From a bacterium (GTDB taxonomy: Bacteria; Spirochaetota; UBA4802; UBA5550), in NCBI GenBank assembly GCA_024224995.1, contig JAAENB010000147.1, positions 1 to 11,871 of the forward strand: a stretch of DNA of 11,871 bases, in the 5' to 3' direction. Every line of letters begins with the position of its first letter. Position 1 is the stretch's first letter. This document shows positions 1 to 5,543 of this stretch, piece after piece. The notes under the pieces are model-generated. The model saw nothing but the letters and a program-made list of their open reading frames with translations, ran no database searches and was not told the origin of the DNA. The position numbers and the translations under genes were made by a program.

Positions 1-56
1 CCTCTGCAGAACGTTCGGAACTCGCTCCGCTCAGACAGCCTCACAACCTGCCGAGG
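1..56. repeat. Stem-loop repeat element, cut by the window edge
   Basis: Bases 1-9 pair with 48-56 with one mismatch (5 against 52). The left arm probably continues before the window. The loop, 10-47, carries a core at 16-47 that matches 11797-11829 at the other end of the window in about 29 of 33 positions. The stems of the two copies are unrelated. This argues for one repeat family with a fixed loop and locus-specific arms. No protein is encoded. Confidence 0.7.
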
Positions 57-85
57 CATCACTCCGGGCAGGCATAATTTACATT

Positions 86-120
86 CCGAATAACGTTTTT
101 CGGTATATTGAGACAGCACC
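86..120. repeat. Short dispersed repeat, copy 1
   Basis: This stretch contains TTTTCGGTATATT followed by (G/A)AGACA and resembles 1424-1459 over about 35 bases with a few substitutions and one indel. Each copy starts with a small potential hairpin: here CCGAA (86-90) against TTCGG (99-103). Both copies are intergenic. The function is unknown. It could be a short palindromic repeat or a shared regulatory site. Confidence 0.45.
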
Positions 121-186
121 ACAAAGCGGGGAAAAAATACGTCAGAAACAAAATAGTCGTACGAGCTGCATCCGGCGCAAATAAAC

Positions 187-215
187 TTGACAAATATGCA
201 CGGTACCAATAGATT
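187..215 (+). promoter_or_regulatory. Predicted sigma70-type promoter of the cytochrome gene
   Basis: A perfect -35 TTGACA (187-192), a 17-base spacer and a -10 TAGATT (210-215, 4 of 6 matches) lie about 60 bases before the cytochrome start. The ribosome binding site AAGGAG (264-269) sits 7 bases before the ATG. Confidence 0.55.
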
Positions 216-276
216 ACAAAAATAAATAAAATGGGAAACCACAATACGTATCATCACCTTTAAAAGGAGTTATTTT

Positions 277-591
277 ATGAAAAACAGGTATTTAGCTTTT
301 GCAGCAGCCCTGCTACTGGTTATACCACTGGTGCTTTCTGCAAAAAATGTCAAAATAAAAAAAATCGGCAACAAAAAAAGTGCGGTTACTTTTGAACACA
401 ACAAACATATGGCAAGAGGAAAAGCTAAAAAAGGCTGCAAAACCTGCCACCACAAAGGATCTGTTCGTGACGACTGCGGCAAGTGCCACCAGGGCACAAA
501 AGGAATGAGGGCTGTTCACAAGACCTGTATTAACGAATGCCACCGGCCGCAAAGAAAGGGACCAAGAAGCTGTAGAAAGTGCCATAAATAA
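277..591 (+). CDS. Small exported tetraheme c-type cytochrome (class III / c3-like)
   Basis: The product has 104 residues. A signal peptide (MKNR, then a hydrophobic stretch to about residue 21) would export it to the periplasm. Four haem attachment sites are visible: CKTCH (54-58), CGKCH (67-71), a CxxxCH variant CINECH (84-89) and CRKCH (99-103). Four other histidines (41, 44, 59, 81) are enough to give each haem a second axial ligand, and the FEHNKH segment ahead of the first site is typical of cytochrome c3. The mature protein is very rich in lysine and arginine. Cytochromes of this class shuttle electrons between periplasmic hydrogenases or formate dehydrogenases and membrane complexes; the partner here is unknown. 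The gene stands alone, with its own promoter, a strong AAGGAG site 7 bases before the ATG, and a terminator behind it. The family call is secure; the redox partner is not inferred. Confidence 0.88.
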   Translation: MKNRYLAFAAALLLVIPLVLSAKNVKIKKIGNKKSAVTFEHNKHMARGKAKKGCKTCHHKGSVRDDCGKCHQGTKGMRAVHKTCINECHRPQRKGPRSCRKCHK

Positions 592-616
592 TTTTTATTT
601 GTGGCTCCTGGTTATT

Positions 617-651
617 AAAAAAGATGTTCCGTAAAAAGGACATCTTTTTTT
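617..651. terminator. Rho-independent terminator behind the cytochrome gene
   Basis: The GATGTTCC arm (623-630) pairs with GGACATC (638-644) with one bulged T. It is flanked by an A-run (617-622) and a T-run (645-651). The A/T flanks make it potentially bidirectional. It also covers the ATG at 624, which argues against that codon as the start of the next gene. Confidence 0.75.
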
Positions 652-692
652 GTTTAATACGAATGAGAAGACAGGAGTTGTCGAATATCAGC

Positions 693-1412
693 ATGGATCT
701 TACAGTTCTTTATGAAGATAATCATATCATTGCGGTGGAAAAAGAGGCCGGGATCCTTTCTCAGCAGGATATAAGCGGGGAGAGTTCTCTTCTGGATATG
801 GTGCGGGAATATATCCGGGTTAAGTACAATAAACCGGGGAATGTATTCCTGGGCCTGGTTCACCGCCTGGACCGGCCCGTATCGGGGGTTATGGTATTTG
901 CCAGGACTTCCAAGGCCGCAAGCAGGCTGCACGAACAATTCCTGGGCAGGCAGGTTAACAAACTCTACCTTGCCCTGGTTCCCAAAACACCAATCCCCGT
1001 TGATACCTGGATATCACTCAAGCAGTCTATTCTCAAAAGAAAAGGATATTCGGAGATCACGGACGAAAAGACAGCCTGCTCCAAACCGGTCTCACTCAGA
1101 TACCGGCTCCTGGGCTCGGACAGTACATATTCCCTGCTCCTCATTGACCTCCACAGCGGGAAAAAACACCAAATAAGAGCACAACTCTCTTCACAAGGGA
1201 TGCCCATTATTGGAGATAAAAAATACGGTTCACATGAAAAGTGCGGGGAAGACTCCATTTGTCTTCATGCCCTGCACCTCTCTTTTACCCATCCCACACA
1301 AAAAACTATCATCAACCTGTTCTCCCCCCCTCCCCCGAGAATCTATAATAAATTCAGTGAATTCATAGACACTGATAAAATTGTATCAATAATAGAAAAC
1401 TCCCGGAAATAA
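693..1412 (+). CDS. RluA-family RNA pseudouridine synthase
   Basis: The product has 239 residues from the ATG at 693. It isomerises uridine to pseudouridine in rRNA or tRNA. The catalytic motif HRLDRPVSG (57-65) contains the expected catalytic Asp60. Further family blocks are the start LYEDNHIIAVEKEAG (6-20), then HSGKKHQIRAQLSSQG followed by PIIGDKKYGS, and the C-terminal CLHALHLSFTHP segment. There is no N-terminal S4 RNA-binding domain, so it resembles the short, S4-less members; the target uridine cannot be told from sequence. The frame is also open from 624 and 663, but 624 lies in the terminator stem and the family homology begins at residue 5 of the 693 start. The GGAG at 674-677 is 15 bases away, which is long, so the ATG at 663 remains possible. 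No clear promoter was seen. Confidence 0.9.
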   Translation: MDLTVLYEDNHIIAVEKEAGILSQQDISGESSLLDMVREYIRVKYNKPGNVFLGLVHRLDRPVSGVMVFARTSKAASRLHEQFLGRQVNKLYLALVPKTPIPVDTWISLKQSILKRKGYSEITDEKTACSKPVSLRYRLLGSDSTYSLLLIDLHSGKKHQIRAQLSSQGMPIIGDKKYGSHEKCGEDSICLHALHLSFTHPTQKTIINLFSPPPPRIYNKFSEFIDTDKIVSIIENSRK

Positions 1413-1423
1413 ATTTTATCAGC

Positions 1424-1459
1424 CCGGAATTACGCTTTTCGGTATATTAAGACACGACC
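1424..1459. repeat. Short dispersed repeat, copy 2
   Basis: This is the partner of 86-120 and shares the TTTTCGGTATATT core and the following AGACA. It lies just after the pseudouridine synthase stop. It has no T-run of terminator type. Confidence 0.45.
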
Positions 1460-1492
1460 CGGAATATTATCCCCCTCATATAAAAATATGAA

Positions 1493-1522
1493 TTGACATT
1501 CAATCGATATTTCCGAATATCG
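1493..1522 (+). promoter_or_regulatory. Possible promoter and operator before the three-gene operon
   Basis: A perfect -35 TTGACA (1493-1498) is followed by a perfect 7-base inverted repeat, CGATATT-TCCG-AATATCG (1505-1522). The expected -10 window (about 1515-1521) falls in the right half of the repeat and matches TATAAT only weakly (3 of 6). A repressor or activator bound at the repeat could control this promoter. That is inference from geometry alone. Confidence 0.35.
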
Positions 1523-1580
1523 GATAGGGATTTCTCAGAAGAGATATCCATTTTTTTTAGTGTTTTTAAGGAGAAGTACA

Positions 1581-1796
1581 ATGCAAATTAAAGAGGTAAA
1601 GCTTTTTGATGCCGATTCTTTTGAATATTCCGGTTCCATTATTGTAAATGGAAAACAATGGGAATACTCAGAGGTCACCAACGAACACATGATTTCAGTA
1701 ACAAGCGGTATGCCTCTTAAAGCAGCTCTGGCATGCCTCATCTCGTTTAATCTTGTTTATGATATCATCGAAGAACAGGAATCCGCTGCCGGCTAG
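1581..1796 (+). CDS. Small conserved-looking protein of unknown function (71 aa)
   Basis: The product has 71 residues starting MQIKEVKLFDADSFEY. The ATG at 1581 is chosen because a strong AAGGAG (1568-1573) lies 7 bases before it; a GTG at 1560 in the same frame has no such site. There is no signal peptide and no metal-binding motif. The first half looks like beta strands (KEVKLFDADSFEYSGSIIVNGKQWEYSEV). The second half looks helical and hydrophobic (PLKAALACLISFNLVYDIIEE). It is the first gene of a likely operon, 42 bases ahead of the acidic protein. I do not recognise the family, and no function is assigned. Confidence 0.65.
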   Translation: MQIKEVKLFDADSFEYSGSIIVNGKQWEYSEVTNEHMISVTSGMPLKAALACLISFNLVYDIIEEQESAAG

Positions 1797-1838
1797 GAAC
1801 TACCGGATTATGACAACTATATTTAGAGGACATATACT

Positions 1839-2858
1839 ATGCCTGACAAAGATGACATTGATTTCGATTCCCTTTTTGACGATAACGAAGAGGCTCCGGA
1901 CAGTTCCACGGAAAATGGCGGCGACAGCGCGGATGAGGATCTTTTTTCTTTTGATGACGATGACGCTTCCGGCTTCATGGAAGAGCTTTCCGATATAGAA
2001 GAGCTGAAAGGGACGGAGGGTATTCCGGAATCGGAAAAAGCTCCGGACATTGAAAAATTGCCGGAGATTGAAGAATCATTTAAAGAGCCCATTCCCGATG
2101 CAATCCCGGTACCGGAAAAACCGGCTGCTGCTGCCCCGGTTCCGGTAGAGGATGACAATTCTCCCAAAAGATCATCGCAGGATTTCGAACCTGACATGGA
2201 TGCCCTGTTAATTACGGCTCAATCATCAATGGTCATTGAAGGAACAAAGTATCTTACTCTCAGGAATTATTCTTCCAAGGCCTACCCCATTTATACCGAA
2301 GCCATCAATGGAATAGAGCTCTATATAAAAATACTTCAGCGAAATCCGAATAATTACCGGAAACTGGGGAATATTATATCCCAGGATATAGATTGCCGGG
2401 AAGTTGAAAAAATTGCTTTTAACTCCTATAAGGCCGCGTATAACGATATTCCCGATACCGACGCCCAGAAGCTTAAATCCTTTGAGATTATCAAACTCAA
2501 GCTGAAAGACGCGCAGGCAAAGGCAGCGATCAGCCATTTCATGATAAGAACAAAAAAATATTTCCTTCTCTCCGGCGGGCTTGACGAAGAAAAGGTCCAG
2601 AAGCTGGTTAACAGCAGCGATCCTACCTTAAAAGAAGAGGTTGTAAAAGTTGGGCACCATGTTCACCTGGCAATTGACCTGCTGAAAGAAGGAAAAGGGG
2701 AGCTGGCCTCGGGTATGAAAGGAAAAAATATGAATATTTTCATTATTAAGGCAAGCCAGCTTCTCTATTATTATTACAAATTAACCAACAAGCCCCAGCC
2801 GGCCGGCCACTTCAAAAATATTCATGAACATTATAAAAAATATTTTGTAATGCGATAA
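1839..2858 (+). CDS. Acidic two-part protein of unknown function (339 aa)
   Basis: AGAGGA (1825-1830), 8 bases upstream, supports the ATG at 1839. Residues 1 to about 115 are extremely rich in Asp, Glu, Ser and Pro, with FDSLFDD and FSFDDDD patches and a proline/alanine linker (about 91-105). They are probably disordered. Residues from about 118 to 339 form a mostly helical domain with a lysine-rich, basic C-terminus and a run of four tyrosines in the ASQLLYYYYKL segment. There is no signal peptide or transmembrane segment, so it is probably cytoplasmic. The opposite charges of the two halves could allow self-contact or binding to a basic partner; this is inference. The gene lies between the 71-residue unknown and the NUDIX gene, which starts 4 bases after this stop. 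The family is not recognised. A serine-rich antisense frame across the N-terminal part is a shadow of the acidic codons. Confidence 0.75.
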   Translation: MPDKDDIDFDSLFDDNEEAPDSSTENGGDSADEDLFSFDDDDASGFMEELSDIEELKGTEGIPESEKAPDIEKLPEIEESFKEPIPDAIPVPEKPAAAAPVPVEDDNSPKRSSQDFEPDMDALLITAQSSMVIEGTKYLTLRNYSSKAYPIYTEAINGIELYIKILQRNPNNYRKLGNIISQDIDCREVEKIAFNSYKAAYNDIPDTDAQKLKSFEIIKLKLKDAQAKAAISHFMIRTKKYFLLSGGLDEEKVQKLVNSSDPTLKEEVVKVGHHVHLAIDLLKEGKGELASGMKGKNMNIFIIKASQLLYYYYKLTNKPQPAGHFKNIHEHYKKYFVMR

Positions 2859-2862
2859 TAAG

Positions 2863-3333
2863 ATGGAAAACACGACAGAAAACAGGCCTTATGTTGGTGT
2901 TGGAGTTATTGTTGTAAAAGAGGGAAAAATACTCCTGGGAAAGCGAAAAAACGCCCATGGAGCAGGGGGCTGGCAGTTTCCCGGCGGACACCTGGAATTC
3001 AATGAGTCAGTTGAAGACTGTGCCCGGAGAGAAGTACTTGAGGAAACCGGGATATCGATAAAAAACATCTCCACCGGCCCCTATACAAACGATATTTTTG
3101 CCCCTGAAAACAAGCACTATATAACTCTGTATATGATAGCCCAATACAATTCCGGCACCGTAGAGGTGAAAGAGCCCCATAAATGTGAAATATGGGACTG
3201 GTTCGAACCTGCACGGTTCCCGGAACCGCTTTTTTTACCAATTCAAAACCTGCTCAAGCAGGGATTCGATTTTAACAATGAACTCAGGCCTTCTTCTTGC
3301 CGGAACATTTCCGGCACCAGCTCCCCTGTTTGA
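2863..3333 (+). CDS. NUDIX hydrolase, NUDT15/MTH-like
   Basis: The product has 156 residues. A complete Nudix box GX5EX7REUXEEXGU spans 42-64 (G42, E48, R56, E57, E60, E61, G63), preceded by GGWQFPGG. The WQFPGGHLEFNESVEDCARRE context resembles the NUDT15/MutT-like group that hydrolyses nucleoside triphosphates, often damaged ones. The true substrate cannot be read from sequence. The gene starts 4 bases after the acidic protein, has no clear ribosome binding site, and is probably translationally coupled. The domain normally ends around LLKQGFDFNN (131-139). The last 16 residues (141-156) are encoded by DNA that is also the 3' end of the converging zinc-ribbon gene. That tail is therefore likely not native, and the original stop may have been lost. 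Confidence 0.9.
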   Translation: MENTTENRPYVGVGVIVVKEGKILLGKRKNAHGAGGWQFPGGHLEFNESVEDCARREVLEETGISIKNISTGPYTNDIFAPENKHYITLYMIAQYNSGTVEVKEPHKCEIWDWFEPARFPEPLFLPIQNLLKQGFDFNNELRPSSCRNISGTSSPV

Positions 3334-4234
3334 CACTATTGGGAATAGCCTCCCAGACATGCCCTCTTTCACATTGCCACTTCATTTTTGTTGAGCTGGT
3401 GCTATAGGTCTTTGACAGGCATTCTCCGCCATTTTTCCGCGCCAACAGTTTCATACTCTCCAATGCTTCAACACAATATTCCTTTCTTCCATTCCTGCCG
3501 GAACATTTCCGGCACCAGCTTCCCTGGCGAACGCTGTTGGCTGACGCTTCCCAGGTATGCCCTTCACTGCATTGCCATTTTAGCTTCGATACACTGTCCA
3601 CATATTTTTTCGACAGGCACACTCCCCCTCTTTTCGCCGCTGTCTCGTGTATGTCTTCCATGCTAAGCCGCCTGCTCTCACTTCTGAGCGTTTCACTGCA
3701 TACCGGGCACCATGATCCCTGGCGCACACTGCTGTACCCGGCAAGCCAGGTGTGGCCTTTCCGGCATTGCCATTCCAGTTTTATTGTGCCGTTTTTATAG
3801 TCTTTGGAAAGGCACTTCCCTCCCCGGGTTTTAGCCAGTTTCCGCATATCTTCGATAGTATAGCTGCTTTCAATACCGCAGACAGGACACCAGGTACCGC
3901 TTTTCACGTTTCCCGGCCGGGCTTCCCATACGTGTCCTTTTTTGCACTGCCACTTTAATTTGGTTGATTTGTTTACATATTTTTTCGACAGGCAGACTCC
4001 CCCGCGGTCTTTCGCGATCTGCTGCATTTCTTCTATGGTTAACTTCTTTTTGCCGCTGCATTCGGAGCACCAGGAACCGTATTTGATATTACTCACCAGG
4101 GCGTCCCAGGTATGGCCATTTCCGCACTGCCATTTCAGTTTTTCCCCGGCCCCTTTATAATCCGGAGATAAACATTTTCCGCCTCGCGATTTCGCGATCT
4201 TTTGTAAATCCTCTATTTGTATTCTTTTTCTCAT
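3284..4234 (-). CDS. Protein of five tandem zinc-ribbon (DUF4379-like) units
   Basis: The product has 316 residues from the ATG at 4234. Five units (about 7-61, 66-119, 126-180, 190-246, 256-312) each follow the pattern AKxRGGxCLSxxY, KLxWQCxxGHxWxA, then GSWCxxC. Likely zinc ligands in unit 1 are C37, H41, C56 and C59; an extra conserved Cys (C21) precedes them. This resembles the probable zinc-ribbon domain family (DUF4379), whose function is unknown; related modules occur near Vsr-like or restriction nuclease domains, but no nuclease domain is present here. The frame is open back to an ATG at 4297, but the repeat pattern starts right after 4234, and the extra 21 residues lie over the leader. 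A TTGACA reads leftward at 4317-4312, without a good -10. The gene converges on and overlaps the NUDIX gene by 50 bases. Confidence 0.8.
   Translation of the reverse strand: MRKRIQIEDLQKIAKSRGGKCLSPDYKGAGEKLKWQCGNGHTWDALVSNIKYGSWCSECSGKKKLTIEEMQQIAKDRGGVCLSKKYVNKSTKLKWQCKKGHVWEARPGNVKSGTWCPVCGIESSYTIEDMRKLAKTRGGKCLSKDYKNGTIKLEWQCRKGHTWLAGYSSVRQGSWCPVCSETLRSESRRLSMEDIHETAAKRGGVCLSKKYVDSVSKLKWQCSEGHTWEASANSVRQGSWCRKCSGRNGRKEYCVEALESMKLLARKNGGECLSKTYSTSSTKMKWQCERGHVWEAIPNSVKQGSWCRKCSGKKKA
3299..3322. repeat. 24-bp direct repeat inside the zinc-ribbon gene, copy 1
   Basis: This is identical to 3497-3520 over 24 bases, 198 bases (66 codons) apart. It encodes the SWCRKCSG knuckle in units 4 and 5 of the zinc-ribbon protein. 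It contains the inverted repeat GCCGGAA-CAT-TTCCGGC. It points to a recent duplication or conversion between the last two units. Confidence 0.7.
3497..3520. repeat. 24-bp direct repeat inside the zinc-ribbon gene, copy 2
   Basis: This is the second copy of the sequence at 3299-3322. It includes the same 7-base inverted repeat with a CAT loop. Confidence 0.7.
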
Positions 4235-4383
4235 GAGTACCCTACTCTCCCGAAATTTTTCTACTTTTTCTACTACCGTTTCAACTAACAAGACCATAGA
4301 TCAATCTGGAATGTCAACTTTTTTTAAAATAAAGTATATCAATACACAACCTGTTTTACGCGGCTATTCATTCAATAAAAGAG

Positions 4384-4412
4384 TTGACTTCCGGTATATA
4401 ATTCCGGATAAA
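4384..4412 (+). promoter_or_regulatory. Predicted promoter of the CinA-like/nucleotidyltransferase unit
   Basis: A -35 TTGACT (4384-4389, 5 of 6), a 17-base spacer and a -10 GATAAA (4407-4412, 4 of 6) would start a transcript about 15 bases before the ATG at 4435. The leader would hold little beyond the ribosome binding site GGAG (4425-4428). Confidence 0.55.
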
Positions 4413-4434
4413 TCAGATCTACACGGAGATTTAT

Positions 4435-4890
4435 ATGGAAATACATGAAAAACTGGTAGAAACAGCAAAAAAGCAGGATATAACTATCTCCTTTGTAACG
4501 GCAGGAGGCGGTGTGGGACTATACCGTCTTTTCGCGGTTCCCGGCTGCAGCGCGGTCATGGCGGAAGCCAGGATGCTCTATAACGCCCATTCCTTTGAGA
4601 CCTTTTTCGGCTTTCCCCTGACTGAAAAATTCGTAAGCGCGGAAACAGCAGATATGCTGGCAGCCCGGCTGGCGGAACTGACCGGAACAGACCTGGCAAT
4701 CTCGCTCACCTGTGCCTTCAAGACCAACCGGGAACGCCGGGGAAGCGACCGTGGATTTATATCAATTTACCACAACAGTGCACTTTACCGGCAGGAAATA
4801 GAAGCAGAGGGTGATACCAGGGAATCCCAGGACCTTCACATGTCGGAACAGGTCATGGCAATCACTCTTGAATACCTGGAGTCCCTATAA
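4435..4890 (+). CDS. CinA C-terminal-like protein lacking the catalytic serine
   Basis: The product has 151 residues. The ATG is supported by GGAG 6 bases upstream and by a promoter. It matches the CinA/PncC (nicotinamide-nucleotide amidohydrolase) fold in order: TAGGGVG (22-28) where active enzymes have TAESCTGG, VPGCS (35-39), Y49, VSAETADMLA (67-76), LAISLTC (87-93) where TG normally follows the strand, then DRGFISIYH (105-113). The serine of the SCTGG motif is replaced by glycine, so deamidation of NMN is unlikely; ligand binding or another chemistry remains possible. Next comes a nucleotidyltransferase gene on the same strand. From memory, plants carry a protein in which a similar TGGG-type CinA domain is fused to the same type of nucleotidyltransferase (an Arabidopsis At2g01220-like protein). 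The two products therefore probably work together, perhaps on a pyridine or other nucleotide; this is inference. Confidence 0.75.
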   Translation: MEIHEKLVETAKKQDITISFVTAGGGVGLYRLFAVPGCSAVMAEARMLYNAHSFETFFGFPLTEKFVSAETADMLAARLAELTGTDLAISLTCAFKTNRERRGSDRGFISIYHNSALYRQEIEAEGDTRESQDLHMSEQVMAITLEYLESL

Positions 4891-4900
4891 TAAAACGTCA

Positions 4901-4983
4901 TCCGGGAAATGAGCAGCGCCTCTTTCAAAGGGGGAAACAAGAATATTTTCCCCCTTTGAAAGAGGCGCTGCTCATTTCCCGGA
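4901..4983. repeat. Perfect 37-bp inverted repeat between two cistrons
   Basis: The arms 4901-4937 and 4947-4983 are exact complements over 37 bases around a 9-base loop (4938-4946). The RNA hairpin would begin 10 bases after the CinA-like stop and end at the first base of the next gene's AAGGAA ribosome binding site. There is no T-run after it, so it is not a standard terminator. It does not carry the conserved loop of the edge elements. It could act as an RNase III or stability element, a translation modulator, or be the trace of a palindromic insertion or strand-switch event. Confidence 0.95.
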
Positions 4984-4994
4984 AGGAACAATTC

Positions 4995-5543
4995 ATGATT
5001 TTAATAACACCCGACGGCCGGCATGTGGCCCCTGAAAAACTTCTTGATATCAACAATTTGGCCATATATGCCGGGTCATATAATCCCCTGCATGAAGGAC
5101 ACAGAGGTATCCGGGATCTATTGACTCACAAAGGATATACAGTGGTTTTTGAATTAAGCAGGAGCCGCTATGAAAAAGATCCCTATACGGAAGAAGAGAT
5201 AAGCAAGCGGATAAAACAATTTGAATGGTATTCGTATCTCCTGGTAACGGACGCGCCCCTCTATTCCGACAAACAGCGCTGTTTAAGTTTTTTATCACCC
5301 TCCTGGGTCATGGGTTATGATACAGCCCTGCGCTGGCTGGAAGAATACCGGGCAGTAACAGGGGAAAAAAAAGCCAAAATGGACGAAATGAACGTAATAT
5401 TCCTTGGGCGTATGGATAATGGCGTTTATTACGATCCCCGGGACCTGCTAACAGGGACCGAAGGGTTTACTGCTGCCTGTATAGAATACAAGTGTGATAT
5501 ATCATCAACACGGATCAGGGTCCGGAGAAGCCGCTTTTCTTAG
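4995..5543 (+). CDS. HxGH-type nucleotidyltransferase (NadD/cytidylyltransferase superfamily)
   Basis: The product has 182 residues. The ATG at 4995 follows AAGGAA (4983-4988) by 6 bases; an in-frame TTG at 4956 lies in the hairpin arm and is not credible. Motifs are GSYNPLHEGH (27-36, the T/HxGH nucleotide-binding site), VMGYDTALRW (105-114) and DISSTRIR (168-175, the ISSTxxR phosphate-binding motif). The family transfers NMP from an NTP to a phosphate or phospho-sugar substrate. FELSRSRYEKDPYTEEEISKR differs from NadD, so the substrate need not be nicotinate mononucleotide. It is co-transcribed with the CinA-like gene across the 37-bp hairpin. It ends with a stop that overlaps the converging hemW stop (5540-5543), with no terminator between. 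The superfamily is secure; the substrate is unknown. Confidence 0.85.
   Translation: MILITPDGRHVAPEKLLDINNLAIYAGSYNPLHEGHRGIRDLLTHKGYTVVFELSRSRYEKDPYTEEEISKRIKQFEWYSYLLVTDAPLYSDKQRCLSFLSPSWVMGYDTALRWLEEYRAVTGEKKAKMDEMNVIFLGRMDNGVYYDPRDLLTGTEGFTAACIEYKCDISSTRIRVRRSRFS

Noticed and set aside
59..244. Minus-strand frame with a hydrophobic N-terminus
   Set aside because: It covers the promoter and the repeat upstream of the cytochrome, and has no ribosome binding site.
624..692. Longer N-terminus for the pseudouridine synthase from the ATG at 624
   Set aside because: That ATG is part of the terminator stem at 617-651, and family similarity begins just after 693.
1823..2197. Minus-strand serine-rich frame
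   Set aside because: It is the complement of the GA-rich codons of the acidic protein; low complexity and no ribosome binding site.
3299..3520. CRISPR-like repeats
   Set aside because: There are only two copies, 198 bases apart, and they lie inside a coding repeat protein.
3388..4160. Several plus-strand open frames across the zinc-ribbon gene
   Set aside because: They are antisense shadows of a repetitive Cys/Gly/Trp-rich gene, with no start signals and no recognisable motifs.
4901..4983. Rho-independent terminator
   Set aside because: The stem is far longer than usual and no T-run follows on the plus strand; the next gene would be cut off from its only visible promoter.
4956..4994. Upstream TTG start for the nucleotidyltransferase
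   Set aside because: It lies inside the right hairpin arm and has no ribosome binding site; the ATG at 4995 follows AAGGAA at proper spacing.
4872..5543. Possible programmed frameshift that would fuse the CinA-like protein to the nucleotidyltransferase, since the second frame is open from 4872 through the hairpin
   Set aside because: The 4872-4890 overlap shows no slippery heptamer, and the second gene has a good ribosome binding site and start at 4995.
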